This document shows, one piece after another, positions 8,432 to 18,200 of a stretch of DNA of 64,000 bases. The stretch comes from an uncultured Oscillospiraceae bacterium. GTDB taxonomy: Bacteria > Bacillota > Clostridia > Oscillospirales > Acutalibacteraceae. Every line of letters starts with the position of its first letter. Position 1 is the stretch's first letter. The stretch covers positions 1 through 64,000 of the forward strand of contig CABULH010000008.1 in assembly GCA_902492455.1 (NCBI GenBank), written 5' to 3'. The notes beneath the pieces were generated by a model. The model was not told the DNA's origin and searched no databases. It was given only the letters and a program-made list of their open reading frames with translations. Position numbers and translations under genes: made by a program.

Positions 8432-9376
8432 ATGGCTGAAGTTATCAAAAAGGCCACCCGGGATTCCTACGGCGCCGCCCTGGTGGAGTTGGGCGCGCAG
8501 CGGCAGGACCTGGTGGTGCTGGACGCCGACCTGGCCGCCGCCACCAAAACCGGCGGATTCAAAAAGGCTTATCCCGATCGCTTTTTCGACTGCGGCATCG
8601 CCGAGGCCAACCTGATGGGGGTAGCTGCCGGCCTGGCGGCCGCCGGCAAGCTGGTGTTCGCCTCCACCTTTGCCATGTTCGCCGCCGGCCGTGCTTTTGA
8701 ACAGGTGCGCAACTCCATCGGCTATCCCCATTTGAATGTGAAGATCGGCGCCACGCACGCGGGCATATCCGTAGGTGAGGACGGCGCTACTCATCAGTGC
8801 TGCGAGGACATCGCCCTGATGCGCACCATCCCCGGCATGACGGTGATCAACCCCGCCGATGATATGGAAGCCCGTCAGGCGGTCTTTGCAGCCGCTGAGC
8901 ATGACGGCCCGGTGTATCTGCGCTTCGGCAGGCTGGCCCTGCCGGTGGTGATGGACAGCGGCTATCGGTTCCAGATCGGCAAGGGCGTGCAGATGACGGA
9001 GGGCCGGGATGTGACCATCATTGCCACCGGTCTGCTGGTGAATCAGGCGCTGATTGCCGCTGAGCAGCTGAAAAATGAGGGCATCTCCGCCAGGGTAATC
9101 AATATGGCCACCATCAAGCCCATCGACCGGGAGATCATTGTGGCCGCAGCCAAAGAAACCGGCGCTATCGTCACCGCTGAGGAGCACAACATCATCGGCG
9201 GACTGGGCAGCGCGGTAGCTGAAGTGGTCTGCGAAACCGTGCCCGTGCCGGTGGAACGCTTGGGTGTCAACGATGTGTTCGGCAAATCCGGCCCTGCCGC
9301 GGAGCTGCTGGATCTGTTCGGCCTCAATGCCGCCGGCATCACCGCCAAGGTCAAAACCGTCCTTGCGCGGAAATAA
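8432..9376 (+). CDS. Transketolase, C-terminal (pyrimidine-binding) subunit
   Basis: The 314-residue partner of the preceding gene carries the pyrimidine-binding and C-terminal domains. Seen are LDADLAAATKTGGFKKAYPDR, then CGIAEANLMGVAAGLAAAGK with the catalytic Glu that activates thiamine. The HAGISVGEDGATHQ loop follows, and the C-terminal domain (DVTIIATGLLVNQALIAAEQL, AEEHNIIGGLGSAVAEVVCE). The start is ATG 8432 behind GAGGAGGG. A terminator 30 bases after the stop ends the pair. Confidence 0.93.
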   Translation: MAEVIKKATRDSYGAALVELGAQRQDLVVLDADLAAATKTGGFKKAYPDRFFDCGIAEANLMGVAAGLAAAGKLVFASTFAMFAAGRAFEQVRNSIGYPHLNVKIGATHAGISVGEDGATHQCCEDIALMRTIPGMTVINPADDMEARQAVFAAAEHDGPVYLRFGRLALPVVMDSGYRFQIGKGVQMTEGRDVTIIATGLLVNQALIAAEQLKNEGISARVINMATIKPIDREIIVAAAKETGAIVTAEEHNIIGGLGSAVAEVVCETVPVPVERLGVNDVFGKSGPAAELLDLFGLNAAGITAKVKTVLARK

Positions 9377-9406
9377 TGCTTATCCCGCTCAGCCCGAGAC
9401 CGACCC

Positions 9407-9441
9407 GAAAAATGGCTCCTTATGAGCCATTTTTCGCTTTT
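9407..9441 (+). terminator. Terminator of the transketolase pair
   Basis: GAAAAATGGCTC (9407-9418) and GAGCCATTTTTC (9424-9435) form a perfect 12-bp stem with a five-base loop, followed by GCTTTT. Confidence 0.85.
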
Positions 9442-9579
9442 CCTCTGTAAAATCGTTCTCAGGGCAAGAGGTCGGTACGGCTTTCTCAGAGGGCTCCCGG
9501 CCTTGGAAGAAGCCGGGATGAACCTTCTGTGAACCCATTCAGGCACCGCTGGCAACCGTATTTTTTAGGAGATGAGTGC

Positions 9580-10995
9580 TTGTCAAAAAACACCGACCTG
9601 GGAAAGGACGGCATCGGCCGTCTGATGCTTCGGCTGGCTGTACCGGCCATCGCCGCCCAAGTCATCAACGCTTTATACAACATTGTGGACCGCATTTACA
9701 TAGGCAATCTGCCAGGGGCACAGGGAACCCAATCCATCGCCGCCCTGGGAGTCAGCCTGCCGCTGATTGTGGTCATCTCCGCCTTCGGCAGCTTGGTAGG
9801 CATCGGCGGTTCCGCCTTGGCGGCGATTCGCATGGGAGAGGGACAGCAGGAAAAAGCCAACCGGATCCTGAACAACTGTCTGCCGCTGGTAGTGATCTTT
9901 TCGCTGATTCTTACCGCCGTCTGCGAATTTTTCTGCCGGGATTTGCTGCTGCTGGTTGGGGCCACGGAAAACACCATCGATTATGCGGAGCAATATTTCA
10001 GCATTTACGCCTGGGGAACCCTGCCGGTGCTGCTGGTGCTGGGGCTCAACGCCTTTATCAATACCCAGGGCTTTGCCACCACCAGCATGCTCACCGTCCT
10101 CATCGGCGCGGTGTGCAACATCATTCTGGATCCCATTCTTATCTATGGATTGGGTATGGGCGTCATCGGCGCTGCCATTGCCACTGTTTTTTCGCAAACG
10201 ATTTCCGCTGTGTGGGTGGTGTGCTTCCTCTGCGGCAAAAAAACCAAGCTGCGCCTCTACCCGCCGCACATGCGTCTGGAGTGGAAGCTGATCGGCCCGG
10301 TGCTGGCGCTGGGCGCTTCCCCCTTTATCATGAGCGCCACCGAGAGTCTGGTGGGAATCGTCATCAACACTAGTCTGCGCAGCGTCAGTCTGGATTTGGC
10401 CACGGCAGACATGTATGTGGGGGCCTATTCCATCATTGCCAGTGTCATGCAGTTGGTAATGATGCCGCTGACCGGTCTCAGCCAGGGCGCCCAGCCTATC
10501 ATCAGCTACAACTACGGCGCCGCCAATTTTGACCGGGTGCGCAAGGCCTACAAGTGCTTCTTGTTCACTGCCGTGGGCTTTACCGGCTTCATGTGGGCCT
10601 CCTGTCTGCTCTTCCCCGGGCTTTTTGTCCGGATGTTCAACAGCGACGCCGGACTCATTGCCGCCACGGTTCCCGCCATGCGCATTTACATGGGGGGCAT
10701 CGGCATTTTTGGTATCCAGATCGCTTGTCAGCAGACCTTTGTGGCTACGGGCCATGCTAAAATTTCCCTTTTCCTGGCTCTGCTGCGCAAGGTGATTCTG
10801 CTGGTTCCGCTGATTCTGCTGTTTTCCCGCTTCTGGGGCGCCACCGGCGTATTCGCCGCTGAACCTGTTGCCGATATCACGGCGGTGATTTCCACTGCTC
10901 TGGCCTTTTTCCTCAGCCGCCGCTCGGTGTTCGGCAGCGCCGGCAAAGAGGAGCGGACAGCCGATGATGCCGCTTTGACGAGCCGCAATCCATGA
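9580..10995 (+). CDS. MATE family multidrug/cation antiporter
   Basis: A 471-residue inner-membrane exporter with about 12 hydrophobic segments in two homologous halves, driven by Na+ or H+ gradients. Family features include MLRLAVPAIAAQVINALYNIVDRIYIGN at the first helix. A GxxG-rich helix 2 with GSALAAIRMGEGQQEKANRI, and in the second half GLSQGAQPIISYNYGA, also fit. TTG 9580 is chosen because AGGAG lies eight bases before it; the longer frame from 9529 has no ribosome binding site. It is followed 28 bases later by fhs. The transported compound cannot be read from sequence. Confidence 0.9.
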   Translation: MSKNTDLGKDGIGRLMLRLAVPAIAAQVINALYNIVDRIYIGNLPGAQGTQSIAALGVSLPLIVVISAFGSLVGIGGSALAAIRMGEGQQEKANRILNNCLPLVVIFSLILTAVCEFFCRDLLLLVGATENTIDYAEQYFSIYAWGTLPVLLVLGLNAFINTQGFATTSMLTVLIGAVCNIILDPILIYGLGMGVIGAAIATVFSQTISAVWVVCFLCGKKTKLRLYPPHMRLEWKLIGPVLALGASPFIMSATESLVGIVINTSLRSVSLDLATADMYVGAYSIIASVMQLVMMPLTGLSQGAQPIISYNYGAANFDRVRKAYKCFLFTAVGFTGFMWASCLLFPGLFVRMFNSDAGLIAATVPAMRIYMGGIGIFGIQIACQQTFVATGHAKISLFLALLRKVILLVPLILLFSRFWGATGVFAAEPVADITAVISTALAFFLSRRSVFGSAGKEERTADDAALTSRNP

Positions 10996-11023
10996 ATAAA
11001 ATAAAATGAAAGGGTGGTCTTTC

Positions 11024-12700
11024 ATGCCGTATCAATCTGATATTGAAATCGCCCAAAGCGTCGCTCCCGCCCCCATTGAGGATATTGCCGCCTCGCTGGG
11101 CCTGGCACGCCGGGACATCGAACTGTATGGGGATTACAAAGCCAAGGTGGTTCCCGCTGTTGCCCAGCGGCTGCAGGAACGGCCGGACGGCAAGCTGATT
11201 CTGGTGACCGCCATCACCCCCACGCCGGCGGGGGAAGGAAAAACCACCACCACCGTGGGGTTGGGGGACGCTTTGCATAAGATGGGCAAAAAGACGGTGC
11301 TGGCGCTTCGGGAGCCTTCCTTGGGACCTGTTTTCGGCATCAAGGGCGGCGCTGCCGGCGGCGGCTGGGCCCAGGTGATTCCCATGGAGGATATCAACCT
11401 CCATTTTACCGGCGATATGCATGCCATCGGCGCGGCCAACAATCTCCTGGCCGCCATGCTGGACAATCATATTCACCAGGGCAACGCTTTGGGGATCGAC
11501 GTGCGGCGGATTACCTGGAAGCGCTGCGTGGATATGAACGACCGGCAGCTGCGTCAGGTCACCGACGGTTTGGGGGGACGGCTGAACGGCGTTCCCCGGG
11601 AGGATGGCTTCGATATCACCGTTGCCTCGGAAATTATGGCCATTCTCTGTCTTGCTGACGGCCTGGAGGATCTCAAGCAGAAGCTGGCCTCCATCGTGGT
11701 GGGCTACACCCGGGATGAACAGCCGGTGACGGCCGGACAGCTGAAGGCCCAGGGCGCTATGGCCGCTTTGCTGAAGGATGCTATTAAACCCAATCTGGTG
11801 CAAACCCTGGAGCACACCCCCGCACTGGTTCACGGCGGCCCCTTCGCCAATATCGCCCACGGCTGCAACAGTGTGGCCGCTACCCGCCTGGCCTTGAAGC
11901 TGGGAGACTACGTGGTGACGGAGGCCGGCTTCGGCGCGGATCTGGGCGCGGAGAAGTTCCTGGATATCAAATGCCGCAAGGCCGGTTTGAAGCCGGACGC
12001 GGTGGTGATCGTCGCCACGGTGAGGGCGCTGAAGCATCACGGCGGCGCGGCCAAAGCCGATCTGACAAGCGAAAATCTGGATGCCCTGGAAAAGGGTCTG
12101 CCCAATCTGCTCAAGCATATCGAAAACATCACCGTCAAATTCGGGCTGCCCGCAGTGGTGGCCATCAACCGCTTTCCCGCGGATACCGAAGCGGAGCTGG
12201 CGCTGGTACGCCGCAAATGCGAGGAAATGGGCGCCAACGTGGCCCTGTCCGAAGTGTGGGCCAAGGGCGGAGAGGGCGGCCTGGAGTTGGCGGAGGAAGT
12301 GCTTCGCCTGACGGAAAAACCCAACCATTTCCGCATGATGTACGCCGACGAGCAGCCCCTTCGGGAGAAGATCGAGGCGGTTGTACAGGAGATTTACGGC
12401 GGCGACGGGGTGGATTATCTGCCCGCCGCAGCCAGAGAACTGGATAAATTGGAGAACCTCGGTTACGGCTGTCTGCCGGTTTGCATGGCCAAAACCCAGT
12501 ACTCTCTTTCCGATAATCCCGCGTTGACCGGTTGGCCCAAAGGCTTCCGGGTAACGGTAAAAAATGTGCGGCTCAGTGCGGGCGCGGGATTTGTGGTGGT
12601 GCTGACCGGCGACATCATGACCATGCCCGGCTTGCCCAAGGTACCGGCTGCGGAGGCCATTGACGTGGATGCCGACGGCCGTATTACCGGCCTGTTCTGA
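11024..12700 (+). CDS. fhs: Formate-tetrahydrofolate ligase
   Basis: The enzyme joins formate to tetrahydrofolate with ATP, giving 10-formyl-THF for purine synthesis, or the methyl branch of the Wood-Ljungdahl route in acetogens. At 558 residues it has normal family length. Seen are the N-terminal DIEIAQSVAPAPIEDIAA, the P-loop TPTPAGEGKTTTTVGLGDAL and REPSLGPVFGIKGGAAGGG. The formate/THF region with HLTGD-like HFTGDMHAIGAANNLLAAM follows, then RITWKRCVDMNDRQLR and FGADLGAEKFLDIKCR. ATG 11024 has GGGTGG six bases upstream; the earlier in-frame ATG at 11006 has none. No other Wood-Ljungdahl gene is in this window, so acetogenesis cannot be inferred. Confidence 0.97.
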   Translation: MPYQSDIEIAQSVAPAPIEDIAASLGLARRDIELYGDYKAKVVPAVAQRLQERPDGKLILVTAITPTPAGEGKTTTTVGLGDALHKMGKKTVLALREPSLGPVFGIKGGAAGGGWAQVIPMEDINLHFTGDMHAIGAANNLLAAMLDNHIHQGNALGIDVRRITWKRCVDMNDRQLRQVTDGLGGRLNGVPREDGFDITVASEIMAILCLADGLEDLKQKLASIVVGYTRDEQPVTAGQLKAQGAMAALLKDAIKPNLVQTLEHTPALVHGGPFANIAHGCNSVAATRLALKLGDYVVTEAGFGADLGAEKFLDIKCRKAGLKPDAVVIVATVRALKHHGGAAKADLTSENLDALEKGLPNLLKHIENITVKFGLPAVVAINRFPADTEAELALVRRKCEEMGANVALSEVWAKGGEGGLELAEEVLRLTEKPNHFRMMYADEQPLREKIEAVVQEIYGGDGVDYLPAAARELDKLENLGYGCLPVCMAKTQYSLSDNPALTGWPKGFRVTVKNVRLSAGAGFVVVLTGDIMTMPGLPKVPAAEAIDVDADGRITGLF

Positions 12701-12705
12701 CCGCC

Positions 12706-13080
12706 ATGAATCGGGAGAAACGAACCCCGCTCCTCCGGCTGACGGAGCGGATTCTGCTTATTGCAGCGGCCGTAGTTCTGGCGGCATGGGGAATCAGAGC
12801 CCTCTACCGTACCGCGGACCGCCGCCATTCCTCTTATAGCAGTCTGCATATCGCCTCCGCCATCAATCGGTACAACACCAATCATCCCGAGATTTGCGTC
12901 CGCTCACTGGAGGACGCCGCCGCCTTGTACGATACACTGGGCGGACGGGAAGCGCTGGGCCTGTCCTATTCGCGGTTCGCGGAAAGTCTTTCCAATGTTA
13001 CTCTGAAAATAAAAGGACAGAATATGGTTGTTGCCTATGCGCCGGATTTTATCGGCCGGCCGCCGGAGGGCACGGGATGA
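12706..13080 (+). CDS. Small single-pass membrane protein, unknown
   Basis: A 124-residue protein with a basic N-terminus and one hydrophobic segment (ILLIAAAVVLAAWGIRAL, about 16-33), followed by a short soluble domain (residues 45-118, SLHIASAINRYNTNHPEICV and YAPDFIGRPP). I do not recognise the family. It starts five bases after fhs and its stop overlaps the ATG of the phosphopantetheinyl transferase, so it is probably translated as part of that operon. The soluble part is likely extracytoplasmic by the positive-inside rule. Confidence 0.6.
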   Translation: MNREKRTPLLRLTERILLIAAAVVLAAWGIRALYRTADRRHSSYSSLHIASAINRYNTNHPEICVRSLEDAAALYDTLGGREALGLSYSRFAESLSNVTLKIKGQNMVVAYAPDFIGRPPEGTG

Positions 13081-13832
13081 ACGCAGATAATACAAACAGA
13101 ACTTTTCCATGCCGAATATACCTGACAGATTTTTCCCAGCTGCCGGATCTCACCTGCCGCCAGCTGCTGGAAGCGTTGCCCGCCTCCCGGCGGAAACGGA
13201 TTCAGGGGCTGTCTCATCCCGCAGCCATTGCCCAGTCGGTGGCCGTGTCAGCACTGCTTTACGAGGCGCTGGACGAGGCGGATGGTTCGGTCGAAGGAGG
13301 CTGCGTGATCATTCCTGCGGCTCAACTGACCGCCGGCAGGCTGGAACCGCTGACCAAACGTTATCTGCTGGATTGGACGCCTTCTCCTTCCGGCCAGCCG
13401 TTCCCCGGCGGAATTGCCGCCGGTCTCGGCGGTAGAAGCAGCGGTCTGCTGTACACCTCCCTGTCCCACAGCGGTGTATGGGCGGCCGCTGCTATAGCCC
13501 GTTGTCCGGTGGGACTGGATATTCAAAGCCCCGATCCCCTGCCCGACCACCGTCTGCTCCGTATCGGCGCCCGGTTTCATCCCCAGGAAACCGCCGGACT
13601 GGAGCAGCTGACTCCGGCGGAGCGGCAGTCGGCTTTTTATCGGCTCTGGACGATGAAGGAAAGCGTCATGAAGCTGTGCGGCGCGGGTTTTTCTCTGCCT
13701 TTGCGCTCCTTTTGTATTTCCCGGGAAGCATCGGGGGCTTATACTGCTCTGCTGTCCGACGGCAGACGGGCGGCACTGTGGCCGCAGAAGATGGAGGGAC
13801 TGTATCTCGCCGCCGCCTTTTGGAATACGTGA
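13077..13832 (+). CDS. 4'-phosphopantetheinyl transferase (Sfp type)
   Basis: It transfers the phosphopantetheine arm of CoA to a carrier protein serine. The diagnostic motifs are present in the C-terminal half: SLSHSG, then PVGLDIQ with the metal-binding Asp, and FYRLWTMKESVMKLCGAGF, the WxxKES motif with catalytic Glu and Lys. At 251 residues it fits Sfp rather than the shorter AcpS. The ATG overlaps the preceding stop (ATGA) and has GGAGG seven bases before. No NRPS, PKS or fatty-acid gene is nearby, so the carrier partner is unknown. The longer upstream frame from 12894 lies in the overlap with the membrane protein and is not used. Confidence 0.88.
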   Translation: MNADNTNRTFPCRIYLTDFSQLPDLTCRQLLEALPASRRKRIQGLSHPAAIAQSVAVSALLYEALDEADGSVEGGCVIIPAAQLTAGRLEPLTKRYLLDWTPSPSGQPFPGGIAAGLGGRSSGLLYTSLSHSGVWAAAAIARCPVGLDIQSPDPLPDHRLLRIGARFHPQETAGLEQLTPAERQSAFYRLWTMKESVMKLCGAGFSLPLRSFCISREASGAYTALLSDGRRAALWPQKMEGLYLAAAFWNT

Positions 13833-13868
13833 GCCGCAGCGTCAGAATGGTTTTTGCAGTTTCTTTGC

Positions 13869-13898
13869 TTGCCAATCTCCGCAGGGGTGTGCTATGAT
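13869..13898 (+). promoter_or_regulatory. Promoter of the LCP gene
   Basis: TTGCCA (13869-13874) and TATGAT (13893-13898) are separated by 18 bases, 60 bases before the LytR-CpsA-Psr start codon. Confidence 0.6.
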
Positions 13899-13957
13899 GA
13901 GGATGCTTTCTTAGCACAATTTGTCGACTGTTCTGACACCGAAAGGGTGGATTGCTG

Positions 13958-15091
13958 ATGAAATCAACCAAACAAACCGCGTCCCGATCAAAAAGCAATA
14001 CCCGCAGAGCCCCGGCCAAGCGCCATCGCTATCCCAAGGCGGTGCGCCGGGTGGTGGTAGCGTGCGTCACCATGCTGTCCATCGTGGCAGTGGGATGCAT
14101 CGGTATTGGAGGATACGGCTGGTATCTGCTGAATAAAATCGACACCGGCACCGGTGATATCCCCTCGGATTTCTCCTATCCGGAGGGAGAAGGTCCGGAA
14201 TCCATCCCGGACTATGTGTTCGAAACCGATCCCTATGAAAACGCTACCAGTGTGGCGGATATTCCTGTTATGGGGGACACCAAGGATGTGACCAACATCC
14301 TGCTGATCGGTATTGACGGCCGGACCAACTATTCCGCCCGTTCGGACTCCAACATGATCGTCTCTATCAACAAAAAGAACAAGACCATTAAATTTGTGTC
14401 ACTCCTGCGGGATACCTGTATCACCATTCCCGGCCGGGACAAGGACGGGGACGGCAAGGACGATTACAACAAGCTGAACGCCGCCTATGCCTTTGGACAG
14501 GAAAAGCTGCTGTTTAAAACCATCGAGCAGAATTTCCGGCTGAAAATCGATAAGTATATCGGCATCAACTTTGTGGTATTCCCCATTGCGGTGGATAAAC
14601 TGGGGGGGATCGAAATCGAACTGACGGGGCCGGAGGCCACTCAGATCCCCAAGAAAGGAACCACTGCCACAGTGGAAACCGGGGACCCCAACTTTGTGCC
14701 CATGTCCAACAAACCGGGAGTCTATCAGCTGGACGGCTTCCAGACCCTCCAGTACGTCCGCATCCGGCATTTGGACAGCGATTTCGGCCGGGTGCAGCGA
14801 CAACAGAAGGCGATGAAAATTCTGCTGGACAAGGCGCGCCGTGCGGATATTTTTACCTTAACCGGCATGCTGGATGATTTGCTGCCCCAGGTGAAAACCA
14901 ATATGGGCCGGGGAGACATCCTCAAGTATGTGATGGACGTGGCATCTTATCTGTCCTACGATATTATGACCGATTACCGTGTTCCTCAGAACGGCGCATA
15001 CCGCAATGAAACCATTAATGGCGGCGCCATGTTGGTACTGAAGGATCCCAAGCAGTCGGTGACCGATCTCCACACTTACCTTTATGCCTGA
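13958..15091 (+). CDS. LytR-CpsA-Psr (LCP) cell-wall polymer ligase
   Basis: LCP proteins attach teichoic acids or capsular polysaccharides from undecaprenyl-diphosphate carriers to peptidoglycan, outside the membrane. The 377 residues begin with a basic cytoplasmic tail and one membrane helix (about 28-53, VVVACVTMLSIVAVGCIGIG). The LCP domain follows: NILLIGIDGR with the conserved Asp/Arg, ARSDSNMIVSI, VSLLRDTCITIPG, KLNAAYAFG, and a C-terminal YVRIRHLDSDFGRVQRQQ with the paired arginines. The start has AAAGGGTGG seven bases upstream. It has its own promoter and a very strong terminator, so it is a single-gene unit. It could serve the polysaccharide made by the cluster at the right end of the window (inference). 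Confidence 0.93.
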   Translation: MKSTKQTASRSKSNTRRAPAKRHRYPKAVRRVVVACVTMLSIVAVGCIGIGGYGWYLLNKIDTGTGDIPSDFSYPEGEGPESIPDYVFETDPYENATSVADIPVMGDTKDVTNILLIGIDGRTNYSARSDSNMIVSINKKNKTIKFVSLLRDTCITIPGRDKDGDGKDDYNKLNAAYAFGQEKLLFKTIEQNFRLKIDKYIGINFVVFPIAVDKLGGIEIELTGPEATQIPKKGTTATVETGDPNFVPMSNKPGVYQLDGFQTLQYVRIRHLDSDFGRVQRQQKAMKILLDKARRADIFTLTGMLDDLLPQVKTNMGRGDILKYVMDVASYLSYDIMTDYRVPQNGAYRNETINGGAMLVLKDPKQSVTDLHTYLYA

Positions 15092-15125
15092 TCATGTTTG
15101 ATTAAGCGGTGCTATGTCATGGTTC

Positions 15126-15176
15126 AAAACCCGTGGGATCATCCGAATTTTTTCGGATGATCCCACGGGTTTTTGT
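15126..15176 (+). terminator. Long-stem bidirectional terminator
   Basis: A perfect 22-bp stem (15126-15147 with 15152-15173) with a TTTT loop and a T run. It ends the LCP gene and can also stop minus-strand transcription from the carbohydrate locus. Confidence 0.93.
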
Positions 15177-15191
15177 ATGCCAAAGAGAATG

Positions 15192-15227
15192 GCTGCGAAG
15201 GCTTTGGTCCGGCAAAGCCTTCGCAGC
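15192..15227 (-). terminator. Hairpin at the 3' end of the carbohydrate locus
   Basis: GCTGCGAAGGCTTTG (15192-15206) pairs perfectly with 15213-15227, 15 bases downstream of the beta-helix gene stop. The following minus-strand bases are only moderately T-rich, so it acts together with the neighbouring long terminator or as an RNA 3' stabiliser. Confidence 0.6.
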
Positions 15228-15241
15228 TGACAGTCTTACAG

Positions 15242-18200
15242 TCAGCTGAAATTCAGCTGACTGGCATCCACATACGCGTTGCGGACAATATAGGAGGACC
15301 CGGCCTGCAGCTTCTGCCCTTGAATAAACACATTGTCAAAGGTGACGTTCCGGATGGTTTTGTCACTGTTCCAGCCATTGAGCAGAATCTGATTGGCGAT
15401 CCGGCTGCCGGAATTGCCCTTCACCTGAACATTCCGGAAGGTGACGCCGTTGATGCCGCCGGGAGTAGACTGATCTCCCTGGATAGAACCGAACCAGAAG
15501 CTGTCCAGGAAAGTCATCACCATCAGCCGCTCACAGCGGTTGATACGGATATCCTCGAATAAAATATCGGAATAATAGGTGCCGTGGAGACATACTAGGC
15601 TGAGAGCCGCCCGTTCGTTCAAATTTTCATGATTATCCCGGTCGTCGTAGGAGTAGAGGATATCCACATTGCGTACGATGATATTCCGGTAGGCGCTGGC
15701 CACCGATTCCTCTCCCAATACCACCGCGTTGTTGCAGTCGTTCCACAGAACCAGATTTTCCAGCCGGATATTCTCGTTGGCCGGGCTGTCTGCAGGTGCG
15801 CCGGAGCCCAATCCCTTTACCGATATACAGTCGTCGCAGCTGCGGATAAAGAGATTGTCCAGCAGCACGTTGCTGCTGTTGGACAGGTCAAAGCCGTCGG
15901 TGGAAGCATACCGGGTGCTGACCACCTTGACATCCCGCACGGTAAGCCCCTGGGTCATATGGGCACTCATAGACCAGCCGGGATTGCGGTGGCTGTTCAC
16001 CAGAATCCCGGAGATGGCGATATTGGTGCTGTAGGTGACGGCTACCGGCATATTCAGATAGGTGTTCACCGTATTATTGCCGGTCATCATCACCATGCCG
16101 CGTCCCTCAATCTGCACATTATCCACCCCGGCCGCCGCCAGCGTGCCCTTGACCACGGCGCCGCCGGCGATATACACTCGGGTGTTGGAGGGGATTTCAT
16201 AATGCCCGGCGCAGGCGGCAGCGTATAGGTCATGAAATCCCGGCCCAAAATAAATTGTGCCGGTTTCATTGGCAGTGGGAGCGCTGTAGTCGATGGCATT
16301 GGCAAAGAGATGCAGTGTCCGTCCTTGGTAGCTGCCATCCAGCACCAGGGTGATGCTGCTGTTCTGCCGGGTCACCGCAAAGCGGATGGTGTTTCCTTCC
16401 CGTACTGACTGCACGCCGTCCGCTGCGGGAAGCAGCTCATAGGCGGTATAGCTGAACTGAGGGGTAATCTCCACCTCGGCGATGCCCTCTCCGCCGAAAT
16501 CAAAGTAACCGAAGTTCACCTTGTTGTTCCAGGCGTTGTAGTCGGAATAGAGGCCGATGGGTTTGCCGTTGACTTTTACCTGGAAAACGATTCCTTCCTG
16601 AGGATAGGCAGCGGGCACGTCATAAAGCCGCAGGGATTCCCTTCCATCTCCAGGGTTTTCCGCCAGCGTGATGGAGGCGGCGAACCAGGGATCGTCGTAA
16701 TCGCCCCCGGTCTTGGGATCCGCCACCAGGTAAATACTCTGCCCCTTGGCCATGGCAACCCGGCCAGTATAGCTTCCCCCTGTGATCCGGACGCCGGCAT
16801 CCTTCTCATGCAGTTTCTGATGATCCAGATAGATGCCGAAGATGACTCCGTCTCCCTGCCCGCCGCTGCCCTGGCCACCGGAATATTGAACCGACACATC
16901 GTAATATCCCGTTTCCGGCGCTGTCCATTTCATCCCGGCGGTGTAGCCGGTAGCCGGACCGACGAAGCCGTCCGGGCGAATCCCGAAATAATACACCGGA
17001 TCGGCGGGAGTCGCGTTTGCCGCGGCCTGGGGCTTCCACACATTCTGGCTCTCAGCGGTTTTATACTCCGCGGGCTGGAAGGTGGCGGTGGGAAAACCGG
17101 CGGTTTGATTCACAGCGGTACTGTATACTGCAGTCCAGCCCTTTTCTCCCTGTGTATCCATTGAAACGCCGTTCTGGCCATAAGCATAAGCAGGCAGCTC
17201 TCCGGTCTTTTCCACAGTTGCAAAAAACCAAGGTGAATCATAGGCGCCGCTGCCCTTGGGATCGGCCAGCAGATAAAAACTCTGTCCTTTCAGCATGGTA
17301 AAGGTTCCATTGTAGGCAGTCTCGGACAGGGAACCGGTCACGTCCTGCACCCGGAGCACCTGGCTATCCTGGTAAATGCCGAAGATGACTCCGTCCCCCT
17401 GGCCGCTGCCGCCGCTGGAACCGCCGGAATAAGCGACGTTCAGCCGATAGACGCCGGATTCCGCAGCAGTCCAGCGGACCCCGGCAGTATATCCGTCGGT
17501 GGGAGCCACCAGCCCGTCGGGACGGACGGCGAAATACTGGAAGGCGGTGCCGGAAGCAGGCTTCCACACCGGTGAACCCGAGGACATATCCTTATAGGAG
17601 CAGTCCTGAAGGGCAGCGATATCGAAACTGCCGCCACGGTTGGCGGTGTGGCTGTACACGGCGGTCCAGCCCATCTCCCCCGCCTGCTCCATGGGGTTGG
17701 TGTTTTGCCCAAAACTGGATACCGCATTGCCGGTTTTAACAATTTCCGCGTTGTACCAGGGGGAATCATATGCACCGTTGGTCTTGGGGTCAGCCAGCAG
17801 ATACAGGCATTGCCCCTTGGCGAGCTGCAGCACGGCGGTATAACTCCCGCCGGTGACCGGAGCAACTGCGTTTTCAGCATGGAGCTGCCGGCCGTCCAGA
17901 TAGATGCCGAAGATGACGCCATCCCCGCTGCCGCCGCCGGAACCGCCGGAATACCGGATATCCACGCTGTAGGCGCCGGATTCGGGGACCACATATTTCA
18001 GCCCGGCGGTGTAACCGTCGTCCGGCGCCACCAGCCCATCCGAACGTACCGCGAACCAATAAGCGCCGCGGCCGGATTCCGAGATGGCGGGCTTCCAGAT
18101 GCGCACGTCTCCGCTGGTCTGCTGAATCTCACAATGGCGAAGGGTAGTGGTGTCGAAGCTGCCGGTGATGTTGGTCTGGGTACTGTAAACGGCGTACCAG

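Noticed and set aside
7584..9376. 1-deoxyxylulose-5-phosphate synthase
   Set aside because: The two genes together lack the DXS N-terminal and domain order and match split transketolase.
9673..11025. 450-codon minus-strand frame opposite the MATE gene
   Set aside because: Low-quality composition and no start signal; the plus-strand protein matches the MATE family.
12894..13832. Longer start for the phosphopantetheinyl transferase at 12894
   Set aside because: The extra residues overlap the membrane protein in another frame; ATG 13077 has a ribosome binding site and an ATGA overlap.
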